Below, piece after piece: positions 36,397 through 43,639 of a stretch of 64,000 nt of DNA; within the stretch, counting starts at the first letter, position 1; every line of letters begins with the position of its first letter. The stretch spans positions 1-64,000 of the IMG/VR virus record IMGVR_UViG_3300007639_000002; one strand, 5' to 3'. The notes beneath the pieces are model-generated. The model saw only the letters and a program-made list of their open reading frames with translations, had not been told where the DNA came from and searched no databases. Position numbers and translations under genes: made by a program. This DNA comes from a virus.

Positions 36397-36422
36397 TAAT
36401 TATACACGATTAGGTATAATTA
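36397..36422. repeat. AT-rich inverted repeat with TATAAT on both strands
   Basis: TAATTATAC (36397-36405), an 8-nt loop and GTATAATTA (36414-36422) form a perfect 9-bp inverted repeat that places TATAAT on each strand. It overlaps the stop of the zinc-ribbon gene and lies about 100 bp upstream of the secreted-protein gene, so it may hold that gene's promoter. No convincing -35 element was found. Confidence 0.35.
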
Positions 36423-36560
36423 GTACACGCCCTCACAGCAGGCATCTCTTTGCCCGCATTGGTTACAACGATAATGGGCATGTTCCTGCCTCATGTCCCC
36501 ACCACACCATACACACTGCTCTGACGTGTCATCAGAGCAAACTACTTTGGGAATTTCCAT
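36420..36560 (-). CDS. Small zinc-ribbon protein
   Basis: The ATG at 36560 lies within the end of the preceding gene (19-bp overlap) and opens a 46-residue frame. It contains CVWCGGDM, then HAHYRCNQCGQRDACC, so two CxxC knuckles plus further His/Cys that could bind one zinc ion. The cysteine spacing is a zinc ribbon of the rubredoxin-like type. Such proteins bind nucleic acid or proteins; the target is unknown. Confidence 0.6.
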   Translation of the reverse strand: MEIPKVVCSDDTSEQCVWCGGDMRQEHAHYRCNQCGQRDACCEGVY

Positions 36561-36829
36561 TCAGGGTTAATAGATTGACGGATATTGCGCTGAATATCAC
36601 CTTGAATGTTTTTAATGGCACGGGAGTCGCTGGGGGTCTTAGACAAATGCACTAAACCATCTCCAACTATTTTAAGTTTAATGTGTTCACTACCAGCAGA
36701 CGCAACAAACTTAACGTCATTATCTACAAGTTTGCCAAGAGTTTCACGAACGCCTTTGTGTGACGTTAGGCTCTTAATATGAGCGTGATTCATGTGCTGG
36801 TCTGAGTTTAGAGCGTCAGAAGCAGACAT
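36542..36829 (-). CDS. HicA-like double-stranded-RNA-binding-fold protein
   Basis: A 95-residue protein. The second half reads VKFVASAGSEHIKLKIVGDGLVHL and then SKTPSDSRAIKNIQGDIQRN, which matches the HicA-type G-S-x-H core and the TPSD-x-R-x-x-N ending seen in actinobacterial and phage HicA-like proteins. HicA toxins cleave mRNA, but in this variant the catalytic His falls in SEH. No HicB antitoxin is recognised beside it. It may be a toxin remnant or a phage-adapted RNA-binding protein. Confidence 0.5.
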   Translation of the reverse strand: MSASDALNSDQHMNHAHIKSLTSHKGVRETLGKLVDNDVKFVASAGSEHIKLKIVGDGLVHLSKTPSDSRAIKNIQGDIQRNIRQSINPEWKFPK

Positions 36830-36987
36830 TACTTACTCACGTCTAAGGTAATGAGCCATTCCGTTTCAGCAAGCCGTTGAACGCCCAAAGTAATAAAGTT
36901 TGTAAAGCCGTGCGACTTAGCCGTGTTTTTGGCAATGTCAATAGCAGAAGACTGGGAAACTACGTTAACTGGGTATTTAACAATCAT
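36829..36987 (-). CDS. Small protein, 52 residues, unknown
   Basis: The ATG at 36987 opens MIVKYPVNVVSQSSAIDIAK and onward to ETEWLITLDVSK. The TAA overlaps the ATG of the HicA-like gene (TAATG). The short strand-helix-strand layout with a V-x-x-V-x-x-x-A-x-x-x-A pattern is typical of small mini-domain proteins. Coupling to the HicA-like gene raises the possibility of a partner role, but it does not resemble HicB. Confidence 0.5.
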   Translation of the reverse strand: MIVKYPVNVVSQSSAIDIAKNTAKSHGFTNFITLGVQRLAETEWLITLDVSK

Positions 36988-37219
36988 AGATATCCTTACG
37001 GCATTCCCATGTTTTTAGAGAGTCACGAGTGTTTTCTTCTGATGTAGTGTCATCCAGCAAACAAGGGCTGTCAAACAAAAAGGATAAGTCATAGGAGTGT
37101 GGAGACTTCTCCATAGCATTCATTGTCTGGTTAGCAACTGCCGACAAAAGTAAGTTTAAAATAAACTTAGTTGCGTCTATTGCCTTGATTAAAGCAATAA
37201 AACGAATACGTTTTATCAT
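36977..37219 (-). CDS. Unknown small protein, 80 residues
   Basis: The N-terminus has a hydrophobic helix with basic residues ahead of it (MIKRIRFIALIKAIDATKFILNLLLSAVA), which could be a membrane anchor. The rest is acidic with LFDSPCLLDDTTSEEN. It overlaps the next gene by 11 bp. The function is unknown. Confidence 0.45.
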   Translation of the reverse strand: MIKRIRFIALIKAIDATKFILNLLLSAVANQTMNAMEKSPHSYDLSFLFDSPCLLDDTTSEENTRDSLKTWECRKDIYDC

Positions 37220-37231
37220 TTTAAATAGTCT

Positions 37232-38050
37232 TTACATATCCCAAGGAAGAGGGTACTTTTCAAAGTCCATGTCACCTGCTGGGTGATGGTGCTCTAAAAG
37301 ATCCTGAGGCTGGAAGAAGGATTCTCCTCCGGCTTTATCTTGAGCAAGCAACGCTTTCCATTCAGGATGTTTTGGGTCAGCAACTTTGTACTCACGCACC
37401 ATTTGGCCTTTACGAGATTGTTTTCCATCTATCATAGGATATACACGGGTGTCTGTAGGAATACTAGGAATTGGTGGTTGGCCCGATGTCCAAGAAGAGC
37501 CTGTACCGGTTTGGTAACGAGTATCGGCACCCATTAGTTCCATACCTTTAGCACGGATGGCTTGGCAACGAGGGTGTTCACAACGACCAGCAGTACGTAA
37601 CATAAATACACCAGTTTGGTATCCGGGGTTTTGTTTGTGAGTTTCGTAGTACCTAGATGGGGCACCACCAAATGCTCCTGCACCTGAACCAGCCATAGAA
37701 GGACGTAAAGACGCAGGGTCATCACCACTGGAGCCTTCGTCAAGTGACGGGTTCTTAACGTAGTCACCAGAACTTCCTGCTGCTTCTTCTGAAACTCTAG
37801 CGGCATCTATTTTATTAACAGAACCACCCAAGTTTACTGAGGTGCTCAGTCCAGCGCCACCACGTTGTGCAGAACGTGTACGTGCGTAAGCAGGATCAAC
37901 CCGTTCATTCATCCTACGAAGACCTTCTACTTGGTCAGCGGTAAAAGAACCATATGATTCTGCTTCAGGAGCGCCGGACTCAATACCGGCAAGTTCTGCG
38001 TCAGAAGGTCCACTTAGACCAGAAAACTGTGATGAGGAAAGATCAGGCAT
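37232..38050 (-). CDS. Unknown protein, 272 residues
   Basis: A polar, low-complexity N-terminal 120 residues (Ser/Gly/Asp-rich), then a folded-looking region with RTAGRCEHPRCQAIRAKGMEL near 155-175 (two Cys plus His, a possible zinc site), and HPEWKALLAQDKAGGESFF near 225-243. The end is DLLEHHHPAGDMDFEKYPLPW. The start is 6 nt after TAGAAT. It could be a minor capsid or MuF-type companion; not resolved. Confidence 0.4.
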   Translation of the reverse strand: MPDLSSSQFSGLSGPSDAELAGIESGAPEAESYGSFTADQVEGLRRMNERVDPAYARTRSAQRGGAGLSTSVNLGGSVNKIDAARVSEEAAGSSGDYVKNPSLDEGSSGDDPASLRPSMAGSGAGAFGGAPSRYYETHKQNPGYQTGVFMLRTAGRCEHPRCQAIRAKGMELMGADTRYQTGTGSSWTSGQPPIPSIPTDTRVYPMIDGKQSRKGQMVREYKVADPKHPEWKALLAQDKAGGESFFQPQDLLEHHHPAGDMDFEKYPLPWDM

Positions 38051-38070
38051 GTATGTATTCTACCTTATAT

Positions 38071-38325
38071 TTAGAAGTTAGGATTACCAAGATTGTCAAA
38101 TAGTGTTGTAGGCATTTGGTCTTCTTTGCCGTGTGCTTCATGGAACTCTTGCGACCTATTGCCGTATTTGTTGGGTTCGGCACGCCCGTGCAGAATGTCC
38201 ATTTTGCGTTGCAAAGAGTCTGCATCTTGTTGTTTTCTTTTAGCACGCCACTCAGCCATTCTACGGTTTTTGTTTGGCGTAAAATCCCCTGAATAGCGGT
38301 CATAATCTTCGCCGGACATCCCCAT
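38071..38325 (-). CDS. Unknown small charged protein
   Basis: An 84-residue protein with a basic helical core (RRMAEWRAKRKQQDADSLQRKMDIL) and a C-terminal MPTTLFDNLG that resembles the short clamp-binding motif seen in neighbouring accessory proteins. The ATG overlaps the TAA of the gene upstream by one base. The function is unknown. Confidence 0.45.
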   Translation of the reverse strand: MGMSGEDYDRYSGDFTPNKNRRMAEWRAKRKQQDADSLQRKMDILHGRAEPNKYGNRSQEFHEAHGKEDQMPTTLFDNLGNPNF

Positions 38326-38483
38326 TAGTGGTCGTCCTCAGAGTAGTGGTACATCTGCTGGTATTCACGATCATTGTGATTAAACTTGCGAAGTCGCCCA
38401 CGCTTGTCGTAATATAGGATGTTACCCTCGTCATCAGCATAGGAATCGTCGTCTGGTTGGCTCCAGTTTTGGGAGGAAGGCAT
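38325..38483 (-). CDS. Small acidic protein, 52 residues
   Basis: The ATG at 38483 lies 6 nt after TATACT, with no Shine-Dalgarno, so the transcript is probably leaderless. The protein has DEGNILYYDKRGRLRKF near residues 18-34 and DREYQQMYHYSEDDH at the end. The TAA overlaps the next ATG. Function unknown. Confidence 0.55.
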   Translation of the reverse strand: MPSSQNWSQPDDDSYADDEGNILYYDKRGRLRKFNHNDREYQQMYHYSEDDH

Positions 38484-38497
38484 ATCTACAGTATAAA

Positions 38498-39085
38498 CTA
38501 ACTCTTAGGTATATTATTGAAGCGGTAGGCTAACTGCCAGTAGAACTTACCCACGACGGGCCAAGTAACATTCGTACTTCCTTCAAACCATGATGTACCA
38601 CTTGCGTCATTGGGAATTACATCAAATACGTTGGTAACATCGTTAAAATTCAAGGAATTCAACAACTTCTCAACCCTTGTCTCGTGGCAGTTCCAGTGAT
38701 GATGAGCGCCGTCCCACCATTCCAAGCCGGGAACGTGGGTATCAGGAACATCTAAATGCTCCATAACTGACTCTACTAACCACCAAGGCTGAGTGCCATC
38801 TTTCCATAATTTAATAGTTTTATGAACGTCTGGACCAACAACAAGCATCGGTGCATTGGGTTTAGCAATGCGTTGCATATCTTTAAGAAATGTGGATACT
38901 TCTAACCATGGAATGTGCTCCAATACGTGACCCATATACACGGCATCAAACGTATTGTCTTCAAAAGGGTATGGTTCACCGGGAGTTACTTTGACATCTG
39001 GTTTGGTGTCTTCTGTTTCCCACGTATCCGAATTTACCCAACCCTGTGCATAATGGGTTCCACAACCTACATTTAATAGTTTCAT
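38498..39085 (-). CDS. Class I SAM-dependent methyltransferase
   Basis: A 195-residue protein. LLNVGCGTHYAQGW near residue 3-16 is the SAM-binding motif I, PFEDNTFDAVYMGHVLEHIP near 40-59 is the motif II/III region (LEH), and RIAKPNAPMLVVGPDV near 72-87 is the following strand. It overlaps the dioxygenase stop (ATGA), so the two are translated together. The substrate is not evident; it may modify sugars or surface glycans beside the phage glycosyltransferases. Confidence 0.8.
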   Translation of the reverse strand: MKLLNVGCGTHYAQGWVNSDTWETEDTKPDVKVTPGEPYPFEDNTFDAVYMGHVLEHIPWLEVSTFLKDMQRIAKPNAPMLVVGPDVHKTIKLWKDGTQPWWLVESVMEHLDVPDTHVPGLEWWDGAHHHWNCHETRVEKLLNSLNFNDVTNVFDVIPNDASGTSWFEGSTNVTWPVVGKFYWQLAYRFNNIPKS

Positions 39086-39867
39086 TTGAGGGAACTACTT
39101 TCATCATCTACTGGAAAACAATAACCGTCACCGTGTGTGTATGCTTCAGGCATATCTTGTCGGTGGTTAATACCCGAATAATGGGCAATTAAAGATTTAC
39201 GTTCCATATCGGGAATGTTTGGTAAAGAACCACGGTGCAATAGTCGCCCATGCCATAAAAGCACATCTCCACGCTTTGGTAGGTGAGAAGTTATTTCTGC
39301 GTTTCTAGATTCAATCTCTTCAGTGAACAAAGGGGTAAGTAGGCGCTCTGAGTGTGTAGGCCACCTGTGGTCACGCTCTGAAGGGTCAAGAGCCTCAAGT
39401 ATCTTTTCACGAGTAACTAAAGGCCACTTATGGGACCCTTTAACGTATTGAAAAGGTCCTGAATCAGGATGAATAGTGTCTAAGGCAATCCAAGCAGCAA
39501 CATAATAGTCACCAACGTGTGGAGGGTTTAAATAGGAATCTTGGTGCCAATTACGGGTGGTTGACTTCCAACCCGTTAAGTTAAGGTGCACACCTGCCGG
39601 TTCCCCAATTAACTTCTGCATTTCCTCTTGTAATGGTCCATAACAAAGGATGTCACGTATTTCTTCATGCTGGCGATAAGGGGTGCAGTAATCCCATCCA
39701 CCTAATCTTGGGTTTACACCCTCTGGTCCATTTTGACGCAACCAGCATTCTTCGTAGGCAACCATTAACTCTTCAGGAATAAAGTTCTCTAGAACTACTA
39801 CTCCGTCTTCATTCCAGTCAATGGCACCATTTGGGCTGTACGGGATTGTTATATCGTCTAGTTTCAC
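39082..39867 (-). CDS. Phytanoyl-CoA dioxygenase-like 2OG-Fe(II) enzyme
   Basis: A 261-residue protein. It shows GVVVLENFIPEELM near residue 23-36, TRNWHQDSYLNPP near 108-120 (H-x-D iron ligands), PDSGPFQYVKGSHKW near 136-150, and LLWHGRLLHRGSLPN near 203-217 (distal His and Arg for 2-oxoglutarate). It would hydroxylate a small molecule or sugar. It is coupled to the methyltransferase, so both may tailor the same compound. Confidence 0.8.
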   Translation of the reverse strand: MKLDDITIPYSPNGAIDWNEDGVVVLENFIPEELMVAYEECWLRQNGPEGVNPRLGGWDYCTPYRQHEEIRDILCYGPLQEEMQKLIGEPAGVHLNLTGWKSTTRNWHQDSYLNPPHVGDYYVAAWIALDTIHPDSGPFQYVKGSHKWPLVTREKILEALDPSERDHRWPTHSERLLTPLFTEEIESRNAEITSHLPKRGDVLLWHGRLLHRGSLPNIPDMERKSLIAHYSGINHRQDMPEAYTHGDGYCFPVDDESSSLK

Positions 39868-39882
39868 AATTTAAATCCTAGT

Positions 39883-40107
39883 CTATTTTTTGTCTACCTT
39901 GTTAAACACATCATTAACTTCGTCGGCATCAAGTTTGCCGTCGTCCATGAAGGCTCTTGCAAGACCTTCAACTACAAATGCTACACCACCAATACCCGCC
40001 ATAAAACAGGCTTTAAGTGGGGAAACGCCTGCTAAGGCTCCGGCACCAATTACACCAAGGCCAGAAGCGGCAAATGCAGCCATAATTCTAAATAAAATGT
40101 TCTTCAT
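39883..40107 (-). CDS. Holin-like membrane protein with acidic tail
   Basis: A 74-residue protein with two short hydrophobic segments (FRIMAAFAASGLGVIGAGAL and ACFMAGIGGVAFVVEGLA) and an acidic C-terminus DDGKLDADEVNDVFNKVDKK that reads like an EF-hand loop. This two-segment layout with a charged tail is seen in many phage holins. The calcium-binding reading is inferred. Confidence 0.5.
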   Translation of the reverse strand: MKNILFRIMAAFAASGLGVIGAGALAGVSPLKACFMAGIGGVAFVVEGLARAFMDDGKLDADEVNDVFNKVDKK

Positions 40108-40138
40108 TACATGCTTTCTCTATAAGGATATAAACATG

Positions 40139-40237
40139 TTATTCATCGTCTTTAGAAGTGGTTTCACGGATAAACGCCAAGGCTTGGCTAACTATTAAAC
40201 ATGAGACCACGAATATAGCAACAACTGTAAAACGCAT
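40139..40237 (-). CDS. Very small membrane peptide, 32 residues
   Basis: The ATG at 40237 lies 6 nt after TACAAT. The peptide has one hydrophobic stretch (FTVVAIFVVSCLIVSQALAFI) and an acidic tail (ETTSKDDE). It lies between the zinc-ribbon and holin-like genes. It may be an accessory membrane protein. The size makes this uncertain. Confidence 0.4.
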   Translation of the reverse strand: MRFTVVAIFVVSCLIVSQALAFIRETTSKDDE

Positions 40238-40249
40238 TAACCTATTGTA

Positions 40250-40423
40250 CTACCCGCCGTTGCGATAGAATCCCCTACCAACAAGATTTACTGTTGGAGC
40301 GCTAAATACACGTTTTAGTTGTTCAGCGCATTCTGGGCAAAGCATAAGGGGTTCATCGTCATGGATTCCCCGTTCCTGCTCCCACTGGTGTTCATTTGGG
40401 CACTTATATTGGTACGTTGGCAT
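40250..40423 (-). CDS. FmdB-type zinc-ribbon protein
   Basis: A 57-residue protein, MPTYQYKCPNEHQWEQE at the start, LMLCPECAEQLKRVFSAPTVN in the middle, and GRGFYRNGG at the end. This matches the FmdB putative regulatory/zinc-ribbon family, in which C-P and C-P-x-C knuckles bind zinc and a GFY motif ends the domain. The start is 7 nt after TATACT, with no Shine-Dalgarno. These proteins may regulate transcription or fold-assist other proteins. Confidence 0.75.
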   Translation of the reverse strand: MPTYQYKCPNEHQWEQERGIHDDEPLMLCPECAEQLKRVFSAPTVNLVGRGFYRNGG

Positions 40424-40438
40424 GGCAAAGAGTATAGG

Positions 40439-41044
40439 CTAAAAAGTCTCCATGCCGGGCAAGGGAGTGTTTTCCGCTGGTGCAGGTGTTGCTTTTTGAC
40501 TTGTTTTTCCACGTAATTCTCTTAGATGCTTTTTTGCACGACGCATTGTGCCCGCTGGAATCTCATGCATTGTGGAATCTTGCCTAAAATCGTCAAGTTC
40601 ACCAGCGTTCATAGTGTTTTCCATTAAACTCATGCTGTTATGGTTTGAAATTGGCTCAGTAGTCACAGGCAATCCTAGTTTTTTAGCGTGTTCTACCAGT
40701 TGACTACTGTATTTAGACAAATCGTTACTAGGAACAATTGGTGCATTGTACTTTTGATGTAAATTTGCAACCATTGTTGGGGCATGAATACGCAAACTAG
40801 GGTCAAATACCATGTAATTTACGTGAATCCCAGCCGGGTTATGACTAAAAAGGGTACGATTGCCATTATCGTCCGTACTATGGTAGTAACTGTAGTAATC
40901 TGGCCTGTATTCACCAGTGATGTTACCGTAAGGTCTTTCAAGGTTGCCAGAAAAGGCTTTTACAGATTGAGAACCAAGCACAAAATGGTCAAAACGCTTT
41001 GTGCCGTCACCCCTAGCGAATTCGCTTTCGTGGAAAGTACTCAT
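40439..41044 (-). CDS. Unknown protein, 201 residues
   Basis: It has YGNITGEYRPDYYSYYH-like N-terminal segments, NYMVFDPSLRIHAPTMVANLHQKYNAPIVPSNDLS near 75-110, and a basic helical C-terminus (MRRAKKHLRELRGKT). The ending ENTPLPGMETF includes a short hydrophobic motif. It is spaced 5 bp from the previous gene. No fold was recognised. Confidence 0.4.
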   Translation of the reverse strand: MSTFHESEFARGDGTKRFDHFVLGSQSVKAFSGNLERPYGNITGEYRPDYYSYYHSTDDNGNRTLFSHNPAGIHVNYMVFDPSLRIHAPTMVANLHQKYNAPIVPSNDLSKYSSQLVEHAKKLGLPVTTEPISNHNSMSLMENTMNAGELDDFRQDSTMHEIPAGTMRRAKKHLRELRGKTSQKATPAPAENTPLPGMETF

Positions 41045-41049
41045 AACTA

Positions 41050-41739
41050 CTAGTATTCTTCTCTTTCGCCTACATGCTTAAGAAGTTGCTCTGTCTCTGG
41101 GTTATAAGTGTACCTTTGAAAACCATGCTCTTCGGTTGGGTGGCCCAAATTAGTGTAATGCTCAACATTAATAAGGTTAGAAAAAGGAGGTAATGGAGCA
41201 GTCAATATTTTCATGCTTTCACCAAGGTTTTTAAGTCTTCCCTCTGCATGCCAGTTACTGGTGTCAATTTTATTATGTGTTGCTAAATGTTCATGAATAT
41301 CTTTAACTGTTTTATTAGTCATGTCGGGGTGTGGTGCCCATACACCGTTTGTATTAAAAGCGCCACCGCCGTTTTTATAGTTTATTTCAAAAAACCTGTC
41401 ATGACCAGTGCCCTCTTCGTCATGTCTTTCATACCCAAGTTCTAGTGGAATCATTGCGTCAACCGCACGAGAGTGGTATCCAGTTTTAATATTACGACCA
41501 GTAGTAATACTGGAAACAAGTGGGCTTTCTGATTGCAATACGTTTGAGTCTAAATGTTCAGTACCCCAACCACCACCACCACCATGATAGTCTTTAAGGC
41601 TCAATGTATGTCCCAGCGCCATGCCATACTTTTTTCCATCAATGTGTGCTGTTTTAGGGTCTGTTAAAACATCATGACCCATATTGGAAGCATGGCGTAG
41701 TGCTTTTTGAACTCGGGTAATGTCAAGGTAATTGTCCAT
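41050..41739 (-). CDS. Unknown protein, 229 residues
   Basis: A His/Gly-rich soluble protein with DGKKYGMALGHTLSLKDYHGGGGGW near 34-58 and FEINYKNGGGAFNTNGVWAPHPD near 118-140. The start is 7 nt after TAAACT, and no Shine-Dalgarno is present. It lies in a run of accessory genes with similar promoters. No family was recognised. Confidence 0.4.
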   Translation of the reverse strand: MDNYLDITRVQKALRHASNMGHDVLTDPKTAHIDGKKYGMALGHTLSLKDYHGGGGGWGTEHLDSNVLQSESPLVSSITTGRNIKTGYHSRAVDAMIPLELGYERHDEEGTGHDRFFEINYKNGGGAFNTNGVWAPHPDMTNKTVKDIHEHLATHNKIDTSNWHAEGRLKNLGESMKILTAPLPPFSNLINVEHYTNLGHPTEEHGFQRYTYNPETEQLLKHVGEREEY

Positions 41740-41744
41740 GTCTA

Positions 41745-42032
41745 CTAGTTTACGTTAAACCCACGTTGAATGCCCTGAGACTTTTGAAACTTTCCTAGGG
41801 CAAGGGACTGGCGCATTTTCTGTGTAGCAGGTGGGCAACCATGGCGACCAGAGCAGGTGCTGGACGCAGTATAAGGATTCCCTCTATCGTCAAAGTGCAG
41901 GTGCCCCGGCTTTAACTCAGGAGTTCCGTCTTTACGAGTGTACTCTTGGTCTAACTCAGGCTGTAGAGATACTTCCCAAGCCCAGTCATGGTGCTCTTGT
42001 GGAATGAACTGTGGACCATCAGGTGCGGGCAT
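41745..42032 (-). CDS. Unknown protein, 95 residues
   Basis: It has a Trp-containing N-terminus (HDWAWEVSLQPELDQEYTRKDG), a GHLHFDDRGNPYTASSTCSGRHGCPP segment with two Cys and two His (a possible metal site), and a helical basic end. The start is 7 nt after TAAACT. Function unknown. Confidence 0.4.
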   Translation of the reverse strand: MPAPDGPQFIPQEHHDWAWEVSLQPELDQEYTRKDGTPELKPGHLHFDDRGNPYTASSTCSGRHGCPPATQKMRQSLALGKFQKSQGIQRGFNVN

Positions 42033-42042
42033 ATCTACTAGT

Positions 42043-42681
42043 TTACTTTACATTTACAATCTTGTAGTCGTAAGCGTTGTCGTCAGAGGTAAGCCACTTG
42101 CTACCGTCCTCAACACCCCATACCTTATCGCTTACTAGTCGCTCAATGAGCGTTTCACCCTTTTTGGTTGTATGAGAGGGGTCCCATAGTTTTATTCTAT
42201 TGTTTGGCTGGATTGCAAAGTTGCCGTCTTCTCGCTCAATAACGTGCCCACACTTGTGGTTAGCGGAGTCTTCTGAGTAGTTTGTGTTCGGGATGTTGTT
42301 GTCGGGGTGGTGCCAGTCAAGAGTAAACAGGTAAGAGCCGTTTACGTCCTTCTTATGCCTGTCAATGTACGTGACAGACCTGCCACGCATGTGCTCAAAT
42401 GTCGTTACTGCTATATAAGGGGAGAAGCAGTTCCACATGACTAAATCATGGATATCCACTTCAGGGCTGTCTTCTCGCATGCAGAACGCATTTATTGGTG
42501 CTCTCCACCAAACTCCCCCGTCTTCCATCAAGAAGTGGAACACAGGCGCTCTATCCGTTACTGAGGCGACTCCAAAGATAACAACTGGGAACTTTAAGTC
42601 ATGACTGTCCTCTTGGTTCCGAAGGAAGTTGCCTCTAACAAAACAGTGAACTGGAGGAACATTGGCGTTAAGTTCAGGCAT
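42043..42681 (-). CDS. Conserved-type unknown protein, 212 residues
   Basis: It contains FPVVIFGVASVTDRAPVFHFLMEDGGVWWRAPINAFC near residues 30-68, LVMWNCFSPYIAVTTFEHMRG near 80-100, and LFTLDWHHPDNN near 118-130 followed by RIKLWDPSHT. The Trp-rich beta pattern recalls a conserved hypothetical protein of T4-like cyanophages. The start is 6 nt after TAAACT, and that box overlaps the stop codon of the gene upstream. No function is known. Confidence 0.4.
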   Translation of the reverse strand: MPELNANVPPVHCFVRGNFLRNQEDSHDLKFPVVIFGVASVTDRAPVFHFLMEDGGVWWRAPINAFCMREDSPEVDIHDLVMWNCFSPYIAVTTFEHMRGRSVTYIDRHKKDVNGSYLFTLDWHHPDNNIPNTNYSEDSANHKCGHVIEREDGNFAIQPNNRIKLWDPSHTTKKGETLIERLVSDKVWGVEDGSKWLTSDDNAYDYKIVNVK

Positions 42682-42690
42682 GCATGAAGT

Positions 42691-43005
42691 TTACTCTATA
42701 TGCTTTAGCATGTACGGGTGAATGTCGTGCGTGAGCACATTACCATGAGATTCTGTCCATCCCCAAGGCGCAGAGTCAGGAAGTTCTACGGAGAACACTT
42801 CGTCGCCGTATTCTTTAGCGGTATTAAGGTCTTCAGTAAGGTACACGCCTGTAGGATGCCCCGAGTCTTCATACCCCTCTGGAAACTGGTCACTATCAGC
42901 AGCAGGGTTATTTGCTTTTAAGCCGTGCTCTTTAATTGACTCCACGTTATGCGCCCCTGTACCGTGGTAATAAGTACGAAACTGATGTGGATTAAGGGAA
43001 GCCAT
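42691..43005 (-). CDS. Tpt1/ADP-ribosyltransferase-fold protein
   Basis: A 104-residue protein. YYHGTGAHNVESIKEHGLKA near residue 12-31 and TGVYLTEDLNTAKEYGDEVFSVEL near 52-75 match the H-G-T and Y-x-T motifs and the start of the conserved core in ADP-ribosyltransferase-like proteins (KptA/Tpt1 or DarT type). A C-terminal catalytic Glu is not clearly visible. It would use NAD to modify a host macromolecule, or be a structural remnant. The start is 6 nt after TAAACT. Confidence 0.5.
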   Translation of the reverse strand: MASLNPHQFRTYYHGTGAHNVESIKEHGLKANNPAADSDQFPEGYEDSGHPTGVYLTEDLNTAKEYGDEVFSVELPDSAPWGWTESHGNVLTHDIHPYMLKHIE

Positions 43006-43048
43006 CTATTTAGTTTACTCTACTACCGAAGATTTTTTAGCCGTCTAC

Positions 43049-43621
43049 TCAATCCCTGCCCCAAGGACCAGTTTCAACGTCCTTGTTCCTAAGCCCTAAG
43101 TAGTCCACTTGGTCGGGGTTAACCAGATGTTTAGGCAACATATAAGAAACAGAGCCTTTATCCTCAAACTGGTTAAGGTATGGCACTACTTTATTACCAC
43201 GCCCCACATCTTCAACGGGCTTTACGGTTGTCTCCCACAAACTTCTTTGCTGTGGTCCATGTATGTTTTCGTTGTCTTGGGGATTAAAGGAATAGGCAGA
43301 ATCTGAATCCATGTGTACTTCGTCAAGCATTGTTTTTGGAACCTTGTAGACATGGTGCCACGAACTTCTTCCAGCCCTAGTACGGGCTGCGCCCAGTGTG
43401 CCAAGGTGGATTACGTCGTTGGACTGGTTAGACGAGAAGGGACTAGAACCTAATTCTAGTAAATGCAAATCAGGATGGTCTTGAGTATGCGGGGGGACTG
43501 GGCTGCTACTTGCGTGGTACGCCAAGACATGTGTGCGTGGTCTTACCTGAACAGGTGTTTCTTGAGGTGTGGGGCGGGCAACGTTCCCAAATAAATCTAA
43601 ATTGAGATGGTCTGCTGACAT
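43049..43621 (-). CDS. ADP-ribosyltransferase-like protein (tentative)
   Basis: A 190-residue protein with VLAYHASSSPVPPHTQ near residue 32-47 and VIHLGTLGAARTRAGRSSWHHVYKV near 70-95, and then TKTMLDEVHMDSDSAY-like residues. The Y-H-x-S start and later H-x-G-T resemble the ADP-ribosyltransferase-like neighbour. The N-terminal HLNLDLFGN resembles a sliding-clamp binding motif. The start is 6 nt after TAAACT. The fold is inferred and uncertain. Confidence 0.35.
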   Translation of the reverse strand: MSADHLNLDLFGNVARPTPQETPVQVRPRTHVLAYHASSSPVPPHTQDHPDLHLLELGSSPFSSNQSNDVIHLGTLGAARTRAGRSSWHHVYKVPKTMLDEVHMDSDSAYSFNPQDNENIHGPQQRSLWETTVKPVEDVGRGNKVVPYLNQFEDKGSVSYMLPKHLVNPDQVDYLGLRNKDVETGPWGRD

Positions 43622-43639
43622 CTAACTAGTTTACTATGC

